Assembly: GCA_000310025.1 (NCBI GenBank)
Contig: FN649015.1
Coordinates: forward strand, 1-13,456
Length of the DNA: 13,456 nt
Origin: Ectocarpus siliculosus
Lineage: Eukaryota; Sar; Phaeophyceae; Ectocarpales; Ectocarpaceae
Direction: 5' to 3'
The notes below the pieces were generated by a model, which saw only the letters and a list, made by a program, of their open reading frames with translations, was not told the origin of the DNA and searched no databases. Of the stretch, positions 1 to 8,123 are shown piece after piece. The position numbers were made by a program, and so were the translations under genes. Every line of letters starts with the position of its first letter. The first letter of the stretch is position 1.

Positions 1-2442
1 AGAGTGTGTGGCGGCAGTGGCTGGTGGGCTTTTGTTGTCCACGGCGCTTCTTACAAGGTGGTTGCTTTTGTGGCGATCCAAGGATGAAGCAGAAGATTAA
101 GAAATCGGAAACTACGCACATCTCTGGTGTGTGGCGGCCGTGGTGGTGGGAATATTTGTCCACGGCGCTACTTTCAAAGAGTGTTGCCTATGAGGCGATT
201 AATGCATGAGTAGAGAGAATATATATGCCGAAACCACACACATGAACAGTTTGTGCCGGCCGTGGCGGCGGGCTTCTTTTGGCCACTCCGCTCATCACAA
301 GGTGGTTGCTTTTGTGGCGATCAAAAGAAGAAACAAGAGAGTATGCATGCTGAAGCCACACACATCAATAGTGTGTGGCGGCCGGATGGTGGTGCTTTGT
401 TTTGGGAACAGGGGAACTCCCGAGGGTTGTGGGCTTCGTGGCGACTCACGCATGAATAGTGGAATATGAATGCCGGACCCACACACATCTAGAGTGTGTG
501 GCGGCAGTGGCTGGTGGGCTTTTGTTGTCCACGGCGCTTCTTACAAGGTGGTTGCTTTTGTGGCGATCCAAGGATGAAGCAGAAGGTTAAGAATTCGGAA
601 ACTACGCACATCTCTGGTGTGTGGCGGCCGTGGTGGTGGGAATATTTGTACACGGCGCTACTTTCAAAGAGTGTTGCCCATGAGGCGATTAATGCATGAG
701 GAGAGAGAATATATATGCCGAAACCACACACATGAACAGTTTGTGCCGGCCGTGGCGGCGGGCTTCTTTTGGCCACTCCGCTCATCACAAGGTGGTTGCT
801 TTTGTGGCGATCAAAAGAAGAATCAAGACAGTATGCATGTCGAAGCCACACACATCAATAGTGTGTGGCGGCCGGATGGTGGTGCTTTGTTTTGGCAACA
901 GCGTAACTCCCGAGGGTTGTCGGCTTCGTGGCGACTCACGCATGAATAGTGGAATATGAATGCCGGACCCACACACATCTAGAGTGTGTGGCGGCAGTGG
1001 CTGGTGGGCTTTTGTTGTCCACGGCGCTTGTTACAAAAGGTGGTTGCTTTTGTAGCGATCCAAGGATGAAGCAGAAGATTAAGAATTCGGAAACTACGCA
1101 CATCTCTGGTGTGTGGCGGCCGTGGTGGTGGGAATATTTGTCCACGGCGCTACTTTCAAAGAGTGTTGCCTATGAGGCGATTAATGCATGAGTAGAGAGA
1201 ATATATATGCCGAAACCACACACATGAACAGTTTGTGCCGGCCGTGGCGGCGGGCTTCTTTTGGCCACTCCGCTCATCACAAGGTGGTTGCTTTTGTGGC
1301 GATCAAAAGAAGAAACAAGAGAGTATGCATGCCGAAGCCACACACATCAATAGTGTGTGGCGGCCGGATGGTGGTGCTTTGTTTTGGGAACAGGGGAACT
1401 CCCGAGGGTTGTCGGCTTCGTGGCGACTCACGCATGAATAGTGGAATATGAATGCCGGACCCACACACATCTAGAGTGTGTGGCGGCAGTGGCTGGTGGG
1501 CTTTTGTTGTCCACGGCGCTTCTTACAAGGTGGTTGCTTTTGTGGCGATCCAAGGATGAAGCAGAAGGTTAAGAATTCGGAAACTACGCACATCTCTGGT
1601 GTGTGGCGGCCGTGGTGGTGGGAATATTTGTACACGGCGCTACTTTCAAAGAGTGTTGCCCATGAGGCGATTAATGCATGAGGAGAGAGAATATATATGC
1701 CGAAACCACACACATGAACCGTTTGTGCCGGCCGTGGCGGCGGGCTTCTTTTGGCCACTCCGCTCATCACAAGGTGGTTGCTTTTGTGGCGATCAAAAGA
1801 AGAATCAAGACAGTATGCATGTCGAAGCCACACACATCAATAGTGTGTGGCGGCCGGATGGTGGTGCTTTGTTTTGGCAACAGCGTAACTCCCGAGGGTT
1901 GTCGGCTTCGTGGCGACTCACGCATGAATAGTGGAATATGAATGCCGGACCCACACACATCTAGAGTGTGTGGCGGCAGTGGCTGGTGGGCTTTTGTTGT
2001 CCACGGCGCTTGTTACAAAAGGTGGTTGCTTTTGTGGCGATCCAAGGATGAAGCAGAAGATTAAGAATTCGGAAACTACGCACATCTCTGGTGTGTGGCG
2101 GCCGTGGTGGTGAGAATATTTGTCCACGGCGCTACTTACAAAGAGTGTTGCCTATGAGGCGATTAATGCATGAGTAGAGAGAATATATATGCCGAAACCA
2201 CACACATGAACAGTTTGTGCCGGCCGTGGCGGCGGGCTTCTTTTGGCCACTCCGCTCATCACAAGGTGGTTGCTTTTGTGGCGATCAAAAGAAGAAACAA
2301 GAGAGTATGCATGCCGAAGCCACACACAACAATAGTGTGTGGCGGCCGGATGGTGGTGCTTTGTTTTGGGAACAGGGGAACTCCCGAGGGTTGTCGGCTT
2401 CGTGGCGACTCACGCATGAATAGTGGAATACGAATGTCGGAC
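1..2442. repeat. Higher-order repeat: A-B-C-D tetramers in a 982-bp dimer
   Basis: Type A monomers recur at 479, 969, 1461, 1951 and 2443, giving steps of 490, 492, 490 and 492. Each step holds the types A, B (starts ACTACGCACAT), C (starts CCACACACATGAACAG) and D (dyad with ATCAATA spacer). Alternating tetramers carry matching variants. Tetramers 2 and 4 have CAGCGTAACTCC in D, TACACGGCG and CCCATGAGG in B, and GAGGAGAGAG after it. Tetramers 1, 3 and 5 have CAGGGGAACTCC, TCCACGGCG (or close) and CTATGAGG. The 492-bp step has two extra A bases in GTTACAAAAGG of type A. The true homogenised unit is therefore 982 bp, with five tetramers present. Copies differ by only a few bases, which points to recent homogenisation. 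Confidence 0.93.
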
Positions 2443-3904
2443 CCACATAGATCTAGAGTGTGTGGCGGCAGTGGCTGGTGGGCTTTTGTTGTCCACGACG
2501 TTACTCACGAAGGTTGTTGTTTTGTAACCACTAACGCATGAGTACAAAGAACATGAATGAATGCGAAAGCCACACACATCAAACGTGTGTGGCGCCCGAA
2601 TGGTGCGATTGATTTTGCAACAGCGCTACTCATGAGGATTGTCGCCTGCGTGTTGATTCACGCATGTGTAGAGATAGTATGAATGCCGGAACCACACAGA
2701 TCAAAAGTGTGTGGCGCCCGAATGGTGCGATTGATTTTGCAATAGCGCTAGTCACGAGGATTGCCGCCTGCGTGGAGATTCACGCATGAGTAGAGATAGT
2801 ATGAATGCCGCAACCACACACATGAACAGTTTGTGCCGGCCGTGGCGGCGGGCTTCCTTTGGCCACTGCGCTCATTACAAGGTGGTTGCTTTTGTGGCGA
2901 TCAAAAAAAGAAACAAGAGAGTATGGATGCCGAAGCCACACACATAAATAGTGTGTGGCGGCCGGATGGTGGTGCTTTGTTTTGGGAACAGCGCTACTCA
3001 CGAGGATTGTCGCCTGCGTGTTGATTCACGCATGTGTAGAGATAGTATGAATGCCGAAGCCACACACATCAAAAGTGTGTGGCGCCCGAATGGTGCGATT
3101 GATTTTGCCACAGCGCTACTCACGAGGATTGTCGCCATCGTGGGGATTCACGCATGGGTAGAGATAGTATGAATGCCGCAACCACACACATGTACAGTGT
3201 GTGTCGGCCGTGATTGGTGATCTTGTTTTGTCCACGGCGTTGCTTACCTAGGTTGTTGTTTTTGTAGCGACTAACGCATGAGTAGAGAGAGTATATATGC
3301 CGCAACCACATATATCAAGAGTGTGTGGAGCCCGGATGGTGCGCTTGATTTTGCAACAGCGCTACTCACGAGGATTGTCGCCATCATGGGGATTCACGCA
3401 TGGGTAGAGATAGTATGAATGCCGCAACCACACACATCTAGAGTGTGTGTCGGCCGTGATTGGTGAGCTTGTTTTGTCCACGGCGTTGCTTACCAAGGTT
3501 GTTGCTTTTGTAGCGACTAACGCATGAGTAGAGAGAGTTTGGATGCCGAAACCAAATACATGAACAGTTTGTGCCGGCCCTGGCGGCGGGCTGGTTTTGG
3601 CCACTGCGCTCATTACAAGGTGGTTGCTTTTGTGGCGATCAAAAGAAGAAACAAGAGAGTATGCATGCAAAGCCACACACATTAATAGTGTGTGGCGGCC
3701 GGATGGTGGTGCTTTGTTTCGGGAACAGCGGAACTCCCGAGGGTTGTCGCCTTCGTGGCGACTCACGCATGAGTAGAGATAGTATGAATGCCGGAACCAC
3801 ACACATCAAAAGTGTGTGGCGCCCGAATGGTGCGATTGATTTTGCAACAGCGCTAGTCACGAGGATTGTCGCCTTCGTGGAGATTCACGCATGAGTAGAG
3901 ACTA
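2443..3904. repeat. Divergent satellite edge, irregular monomer order
   Basis: Twelve monomers start near 2443, 2570, 2692, 2814, 2936, 3060, 3182, 3305, 3428, 3552, 3673 and 3796. They do not follow the A-B-C-D order. A new type E (GGCGCCCGAATGGTGCGATT, then CAACAGCGCTACTCAC) and a type F (CGGCCGTGATTGGTGA) alternate with C- and D-like monomers, and type B is absent. The monomer at 2936 is a hybrid: its first half is D-like and its second half, from the CAGCGCTACTCAC region on, is E-like. This pattern of a homogeneous core and a degenerate flank is usual at satellite edges, where unequal exchange is less effective. Confidence 0.9.
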
Positions 3905-3914
3905 GGGTTAAGGA

Positions 3915-3949
3915 TTGGCCCCCCGCCCCCCAATGGGGCTGTGGGCCAA
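3915..3949. other. GC-rich nested hairpin at satellite edge
   Basis: TTGGCCC at 3915-3921 pairs with GGGCCAA at 3943-3949. Inside it, CCCC pairs with GGGG around a short CCAAT-containing loop. The structure starts about 10 bases after the last satellite monomer. A single telomere-like TAGGGTTA lies between them at 3903-3910. No loop motif or downstream gene suggests a terminator. Confidence 0.6.
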
Positions 3950-5206
3950 CGTCCAGGACGGATGGTGGTGAGTGTCCGGGAGGACGGAAAGAAGAAGAAG
4001 AAGGGGAGAGGATTTGTAAGGGCGGGAAGAAGGGACGGTGTTGGGAGAGGCAAGGAAGTGGTGAAGAATTTCGGCACTCGACGAGCGCGCGGTCCGGTCG
4101 GGGGTGAAAGGAACATGTCAGTCCGTAGTCTTGTCTATCGGAATCGAAAAGTCGAAAAATCGAGGTTAATGTACACAACGACGGAGAAGGCCGACGAGGA
4201 AGGTACGAAGAGAGGAAATTGCACCCCACGTTCGAACTCGGGGTGAAAACCCCCGCAAGGATGGAGTGCGAAGGGAACAAAAAAAAAACGGAGACGTCGA
4301 CGTTTGTTTGCGTCGTGGAGCGATCCTTCTGTACATCGCAGGTACTCACCAACGCAAGACGGGGAGGTCAAATACCCATCGTGAAAGTCAAAGCGCAGGT
4401 CATAGCTGCATATGACTCATGCGCGGAGAAGTTACCACACGGAGACTTATCAGCAAGAAGTTTGAAGGCCGGCTGAGAAGGTTTGAAGACACAAACACTT
4501 ACGCGGCGACGATGGCAAGCGCAACGTCAAAACTTCACCAGAAGAAAAGTGCATACAAAAAAAGAAAAGGCCGGATGGCGACCTATGGCTCTCTCTCTCA
4601 GAATGAAGGGATTCCCACAATTTCCAACAGGTAGTCCACAAGTATCGAGGAGGACGTCGGAACGGTTTTTAATGTGGAGACAACAGCAACAACAACAACG
4701 ACGAAGGTCGACCCGTCCTGCGTCGTTCAGTGTAAAATGATAAATGCAAAAGATGTACTGCGTAAAGATCCAGCGGTCTTTTTCGGCAGTGGCAAAGAAA
4801 TATGCGACCACATGCCGCGAAAAAAAGAAAAGTTGAGCGGGATCATGTTAGTATATACAAGGGCTTCGGACTTCGGGCGCAGAGGCGCCCTCGTCCTCAG
4901 TAGTAGGCTTAAAGGGAAGGTGTGAAGCCTGTGCACAGCATACCAAGGGCATGAAGCCGCAGGGTGCCGAATGAACGGTGTGAAGATGTTCGCGGTGTAT
5001 TCGAGAAATGTGCCGTTCCGGGTGTAACATGAAGCCAAAAGAGTCGCGTGTACGTGATTTTTTGTCTAGCTTCGCCCGGTGCGGACGAAAAGGAGATGTA
5101 TGCTACGGTCGCCTTCCTATTCTTGCGCCGGTAAGAACGTAGTAACACTCTCAGCCAACGTTCTCTAAGTGGCTTTGCTGTGGCCAATATCCTGCCCAAA
5201 GGGGCC
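3950..5206. other. Intergenic stretch without recognisable gene
   Basis: Open frames here reach 155 codons on the minus strand but are Ser/Pro-rich and low complexity. The longest one starts at 4352 and runs straight into satellite sequence, so none is accepted as a gene. What can be seen is a purine-rich, G-run segment around 3961-4050, including runs of GGG at 4020, 4024, 4032 and 4043 with short loops (possible G-quadruplex on the plus strand), several A-rich runs, and a short CAA microsatellite. No domain, tRNA arm set or transposon terminus was recognised. Confidence 0.55.
4681..4702 (+). repeat. CAA/CAG microsatellite
   Basis: Short run of CAA triplets with one CAG, degrading to CGACGA. 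It gives a Gln/Thr or Cys run in overlapping open frames, which are regarded as artefacts. Confidence 0.7.
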
Positions 5207-5580
5207 AAAGAAAGAACGAACACTGCATGCAACTTTTCGACGGTATTGCCGGTAGTTGATGGCACTGGTGTGTTGCCGCCTAACTCTCATATTCAAACTC
5301 CTTCAGTGTCGCGCCTTTCTCTAATATCCCCCTCTAATGTTCTCGAGCTATTATTCTAACTTTTTCGGTGTCGTCCCGCTCGAATGGTCATATTCTAACT
5401 TCTCCAGTCTAATCTCGCGCCCTTCTCTAATGTCCCCCTCTAATGACGCCGATATGCGGTATCCCTCACAATGTGAAACGAGCCGAACACCTACAACATT
5501 CAGACAAAGTAAGAACAAACACCGCACGCAGTGGTTTGACGGCGTTGCCGCTAGTTGACGGTGAAAGAGTTGACGCCTCC
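5207..5580. repeat. Old divergent duplications
   Basis: Two nested pairs of diverged direct repeats. Outer pair: 5207-5280 and 5506-5580 (offset 299) share AAAG-AAGAAC-AAACAC-GCA, GACGGCGTTGCCGCTAGTTG-like and GTTG-CGCC blocks at roughly 70% identity by eye. Inner pair: 5288-5340 and 5389-5446 (offset ~101-106) share CATATTC-AACT-C--CAGT and TCGCGCC-TTCTCTAAT-TCCCCCTCTAATG. This is probably the remains of an older repeat or mobile element. No coding domain was recognised on either strand. Confidence 0.65.
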
Positions 5581-5888
5581 CGCCTCGGGTCATCGTTGCC
5601 CCTTACGGCCCTGGTGGTTATTGCCGATTACCACTGCGGAAGGTATGGTTTCGTTTGCAGCCTTGTACGCAGGTCTCGAGCTTCTTAATGTTGAAGCGTG
5701 ACGGTGATGGCCGTGATGATGTCGGTGATGGTGCAGGCGGGAGGGTGCCTGCGCTGGCGGCAGAATGCAATTATTGGGGAGATGGATGTAAGAGCGTGTA
5801 CGTGTCATAACCGTATAATGTAAATTTAGAGCAGAAGAAAGAGGTTGTTGGGGAGGAGGTAATGTGGAGGCATTAATAAAGTGGATGT
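5581..5888. other. Short intergenic stretch, no gene seen
   Basis: A His-rich minus frame (5590-5808) comes from GTG/ATG-rich sequence and has no recognisable domain. The 3' end (on the minus strand) of the Helitron-like fragment lies near 5889-5920, but no Helitron 3' hairpin followed by CTRR was found. Confidence 0.45.
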
Positions 5889-6798
5889 TTATCTGAGCAT
5901 CAAAAATTCGTTTAGCTGCGATGATTTCTTCGACACGGAATAGTTCTCATAATGTTGTTGGAGGTCGAATATGCCGTGGTAAGCACGTTCATGCAAGGTG
6001 AGCATTGAACGGGCTGGCGGTTCAGTCCATGTCTTTTTTTGAATACCGCCTGCTGCACCTAATGCAGTAAATCCGAAAAGCCCGTTGTATCGTGATATCA
6101 CACCGTTTCATGGAATAATTGGTGGAAGTTAGTCAGAGGTTAATGAATTTAGTAGTTTCAAACAGCGCCATAAGATGGTTGGGGATAGATTGGAGACGAT
6201 GGATACACGACTTGCCCTTGTTACAACAATTTAATCCCTTTTCTTCTTTCCAAAGTTGAGCATTGCAGTGAAAACATGTGATATTTTTTGGATCATCCAA
6301 ATCCGTGTGTTTTAGCTCAAAAGGTGCCGAGGGGAAGTCGAATGTTTGCGAGTCAATGTCTTGCACTCCAAGGCAGATTTGGTTACTGGCATCACCGCGA
6401 TGGCTGTCTAGACTGGGTGCCGGTAACCTTGGTGCACGATTCCTCATTTGGCTAAAATGTTGACGTATCATATCGAGTTCAGGGTCTGAGTCGTGTGGTG
6501 TGTTATTGTTTGCATTGCGACGTCTACATTCCGCTAAGATTTCAGCTTGCGCGTTATTCGAACAGGTTTGTTTGTGGTGTTCGAGTTTCAGGCGTCGTTC
6601 GGGGTTGGGTGAGCGATCTTCGTTGGGTATTTCGACGAGCTGAAGGTGTTCGTCGATTTGAAGTTGTTTGTACGTTCCTCGAGGGAGTGTTACTCTCGCT
6701 GGGGGTGTGGATTGTGACGTGCAGTATGTGATCGTGTTTGGCGATTGTGAGATGCGGCTGCTGAACGAGTTACCCAATGAATTGGCGTCAGCCGACAT
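5889..6798 (-). pseudogene. Broken Helitron Rep/helicase N-terminal fragment
   Basis: The upstream open frame (6798 to 6133, 221 aa) ends with a pattern typical of Helitron replicase N-termini: an Arg-rich stretch (residues ~67-94), then C175-x2-C178 followed by W183 and E, then CC at 191-192, GK, and P-x2-L-x3-LF. It stops at 6133-6135. A second frame (about 6101 to 5889) continues the same family with RYNGLFGFTALGA, PP-x2-SMLTLHERAYH and IFDLQQ, matching the region that follows 'NIR.YN' in Helitron proteins. It then decays and stops. The downstream Rep catalytic HUH motif and the helicase are absent, so this is a 3'-truncated relic. A 46-nt insertion at 6093-6138 separates the two frames and causes the shift. 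ATG at 6798 has an in-frame stop just upstream, so the true 5' end is uncertain. The family call rests on motif recognition, not on a search. Confidence 0.7.
6093..6138 (-). repeat. 46-nt insertion in Helitron fragment, repeat-derived
   Basis: Read on the minus strand, this stretch begins CTCTGACTAACTTCCACC and ends GGTGTGATATCA. It shares 39 bases, apart from a 3-nt indel, with plus-strand 8402-8442, and its start matches the TCTGACTAACTTCC repeats at 8224-8267. It lies exactly between the FIN and RYNG parts of the Helitron-like protein, where family members have no such spacer. Its length is 1 modulo 3, so it shifts the frame. It lacks GT-AG ends and is not an intron. The 10-bp palindrome GTGATATCAC sits at its edge. 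Confidence 0.65.
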
Positions 6799-6931
6799 CG
6801 ATGATTGTCAGACATTGGGTGACATCTTTACTCTATTGATAGTTGGCGAAAGCCAGCTACAGGTGGCAACAATCTACCTAGAATTTTTTGAGACGTTTAC
6901 TTTTTTCTGAAATGGAAACACGCGTCTTACT

Positions 6932-7138
6932 TTAGAGGTCGGCGTGGTGGGTAGTTCCCAGGTCGCGGTGCTCGTCGGTCTTGTTGAGGATCTCGTTGAT
7001 AGTCTGGTCCCACAGACGGCGGGCGCACTGGTAGTGCAGCGGCGGGGAGTCTCAATCCTTGATGATCAGGTCGTCCTCGACGATCTCGCCCGTGCACCCG
7101 TCGGCCAGGTCTTCCTCGTTAGTCGCTGCGTCGGGACA
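6932..7138 (-). pseudogene. Coding-like exon segment with in-frame TGA
   Basis: The minus frame from TGT at 7138 to TAA at 6932-6934 uses almost only C- or G-ending codons (GAC, GAG, CTG, ATC, AAC, AAG), as real exons nearby do. It reads RCPDAATNEEDLADGC, then an acidic stretch, then YQCARRLWDQTINEILNK and a hydrophilic end. One TGA interrupts it at 7054-7052; CGA to TGA would restore Arg, so decay by C-to-T change is the simplest reading. The spaced Cys residues suggest zinc binding. It lies directly downstream of the HNH-like gene on the same strand and may be its last exon or a separate gene. No splice junction that keeps the phase was found to connect them. The antisense plus frame (6944-7222) is the less likely reading. 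Confidence 0.45.
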
Positions 7139-7159
7139 CCTTTCTTTGCAGTGGATATC

Positions 7160-7347
7160 GGATGGGTGACAGGGAAAAATATATGGGAAAAATGCACATG
7201 GTCTTACATTATAAAAAAATGATACTTTTATTTATGACGTCGACGGTTGAACTTGGCGCACTGACAGGGGAAAATATAAGGAACATATGTCAAATGGTCT
7301 CCCCATACTGAAAAATGCTATTTTTTTTATGACGTCGACCGGTGAAC
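7160..7347. repeat. Two-copy tandem duplication, ~97 bp
   Basis: 7160-7251 and 7257-7347 are diverged copies. Both have GTGACAGGG/CTGACAGGGG, AAAATATA, a CAAATGGTCT/CACATGGTCT block, an A/T run, and TATGACGTCGAC followed by GGTTGAA or GGTGAA. On the minus strand each copy has a pyrimidine tract, and the upstream copy ends it in CTGTCAG. The downstream copy has CTGTCAC instead, so a splice acceptor may have been duplicated and lost in one copy. Confidence 0.75.
7228..7260 (-). CDS. Possible last exon of HNH-like gene
   Basis: The minus strand has TTTTCCCCTGTCAG immediately before 7260, a strong-looking acceptor. Spliced in phase 0 to the exon that ends at 7507, it adds CAKFNRRRHK and a TAA stop at 7228-7230. 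The short basic tail is a plausible protein end. The support is only the splice motif and phase agreement; the alternative continuation is the segment at 6932-7138. Confidence 0.3.
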   Translation of the reverse strand, partial: CAKFNRRRHK

Positions 7348-7506
7348 ACGGTGTACTTTTTTTGTGACATATGGGTAACTAATTTACAGCAACAGTCGGA
7401 TGTCGGATGCATCCGCGCACCCATACCTAGGTAACTACGCACGCACACGACTGGTCACTACACAATCACGTTCCGATGTAAACGGGTGTACACACACATG
7501 ATTTAC

Positions 7507-7610
7507 CCCGATAAGGCTGGCGGGGGCGACGGTGACGTGCATGAACTTCTTGCCGTCCGAAGACTTGGCACCAGCGCAAAGACGCCACACCGCGTGGATA
7601 ATATTCCACT
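7507..7610 (-). CDS. HNH-like endonuclease, second exon
   Basis: The exon is bounded by TTATTGTCAG on its 5' side and GTAAAT on its 3' side. Its first two bases complete the codon left by the exon ending at 7771 (phase 1), giving GYK-EWNIIHAVWRLCAGAK. This continues the common HNH arrangement in which a D-x-I-x-NS-x-GY element is followed by N and a (C/V)-x2-C-x2-(A/N)K element and an acidic/basic helix (here SSDGKKF). The usual first Cys of the second zinc pair is replaced by Val or Trp, so zinc binding may be incomplete. The exon is 104 nt and ends in phase 0 after VAPASLIG. That two half-motifs join in frame is the main evidence for the gene. Confidence 0.55.
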
Positions 7611-7770
7611 CTGACAATAACAGCAAGCAAAAGGGCAATGTTGTGGAGAGATTTAGCGGTTGCGGTTGCGATGCAGTTTCATGCCAGGCCTTCATGCAAC
7701 ACCTGAACAACATTCGGGCACATATCAGGCGGAATTACTTGATGTAATTAAAGAGAAAACTTTCTTTTAC
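7611..7770 (-). other. Intron of HNH-like gene, 160 nt
   Basis: Minus-strand boundaries are CAAAG|GTAAAAG at 7771/7770 and TTATTGTCAG|AG at 7611/7610, with a pyrimidine-rich stretch before the acceptor. The donor leaves phase 1, and the acceptor resumes in phase 1 with a family-consistent protein across the junction. An alternative acceptor (GTTCAG further upstream) gives a poorer continuation. Confidence 0.6.
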
Positions 7771-8123
7771 CTTTGTAGCCGCGGCTGTTGTTGATCTGGT
7801 CGGTTGGGATCCCGAGCGAAGGAGTACCTCCCATCGGGGCGAGGCAGAGCTGGCACGGCTTGGGGTACGTTGTCGACGGGGTGAAGGATGGTGCAGGATA
7901 CGCTACAACTGTCCGCGTCGCGGTTGTTGGTACGGTCGCAAGGGGCAAACTTGCCTTTACCGTCGCGCTTGTTTATGAGCTTGAGGTGACCGCCGTCGTA
8001 GTCGGGCCCGGGGCAAGGCCAGTTGGGGTCGCCCTGGTGTACATGGCGGCGGTACACTCCACTACGACTCGCTGACTGGGTGGACTTACGCTTTGCTGGA
8101 GAGCTACGGGAGAGGGCGTTCAT
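7771..8123 (-). CDS. HNH-like endonuclease, first exon, frame disturbed
   Basis: ATG at 8123-8121 starts a frame rich in C/G-ending codons. It contains PNWPCPGPDYDGGHLKLINK and CDRTNNRDADSCSVSC, a Cys-rich, probably metal-binding segment not recognised as a known domain. After about 7890 the better coding frame is the one shifted by one base: KPCQLCLAPMGG (C-x2-C), then LGIPTDQINNSRGYK, typical of HNH-type nucleases in which D-x-I-x-N-S-x-GY holds the active-site region. So the sequence shows either a single-base frameshift near 7890-7910 or a very short unrecognised intron. A GTAAGT near the start allows an alternative model in which the Cys-rich part is intronic, joining in phase 1 at GTTGTAG. 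The function would be DNA cleavage, as in mobile or homing nucleases; this is inferred. Confidence 0.45.

Larger units (their letters stand above)
1..3904. repeat. Satellite array, ~122-bp monomer
   Basis: About 32 head-to-tail monomers of roughly 122 bp (range about 121-127). Each opens with CC-ACACAC and, after a 7-nt spacer, GTGTGTGG, which together form an 8-bp inverted repeat. A GC-rich block follows (GGCGGCCG-like), then a segment around 'gttgtcg/gttgctttt', then a conserved tail such as CACGCATGAGTAGAGA and GAATGCCG. Monomer starts (the CC of the dyad) are seen at 479, ~601, 724, 846, 969 and so on to 3797. The left end lies outside the window; the right end is at about 3904. Open frames across the array are short, occur in several frames on both strands, and are broken by the 122/124-bp spacing, so the array is read as non-coding satellite DNA. 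A centromeric, pericentromeric or subtelomeric location is possible but not shown. Confidence 0.97.

Noticed and set aside
489-851. Open frames of 60-146 codons repeated through the satellite on both strands
   Set aside because: They recur because the DNA repeats, occur in several frames at once, and the 122/124-bp spacing breaks any constant frame; no protein repeat with conserved length results.
1-3904. CRISPR array
   Set aside because: The units are contiguous 122-bp repeats without unique spacers, in a eukaryotic context.
3903-3910. TAGGGTTA as evidence of a telomere
   Set aside because: Only one copy; could occur by chance. Kept only as a side remark in a finding.
4214-4244. TTCGA with flanking CCCC/GGGG resembling a tRNA T-arm
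   Set aside because: The stem and loop lengths do not fit a T-arm, and no anticodon or acceptor stem is present upstream.
3885-4352. 155-codon minus frame
   Set aside because: Ser/Pro/Phe-rich complement of a purine-rich tract, ending inside the satellite; no domain.
7052-7054. TGA as a selenocysteine codon
   Set aside because: No SECIS-like structure was identified and the context does not resemble known selenoproteins; decay or splicing is simpler.
6944-7222. 92-codon plus frame
   Set aside because: The minus frame has the codon use of an exon (C/G-ending throughout) and ends cleanly; the plus frame is Val/Leu-rich as expected for its complement.
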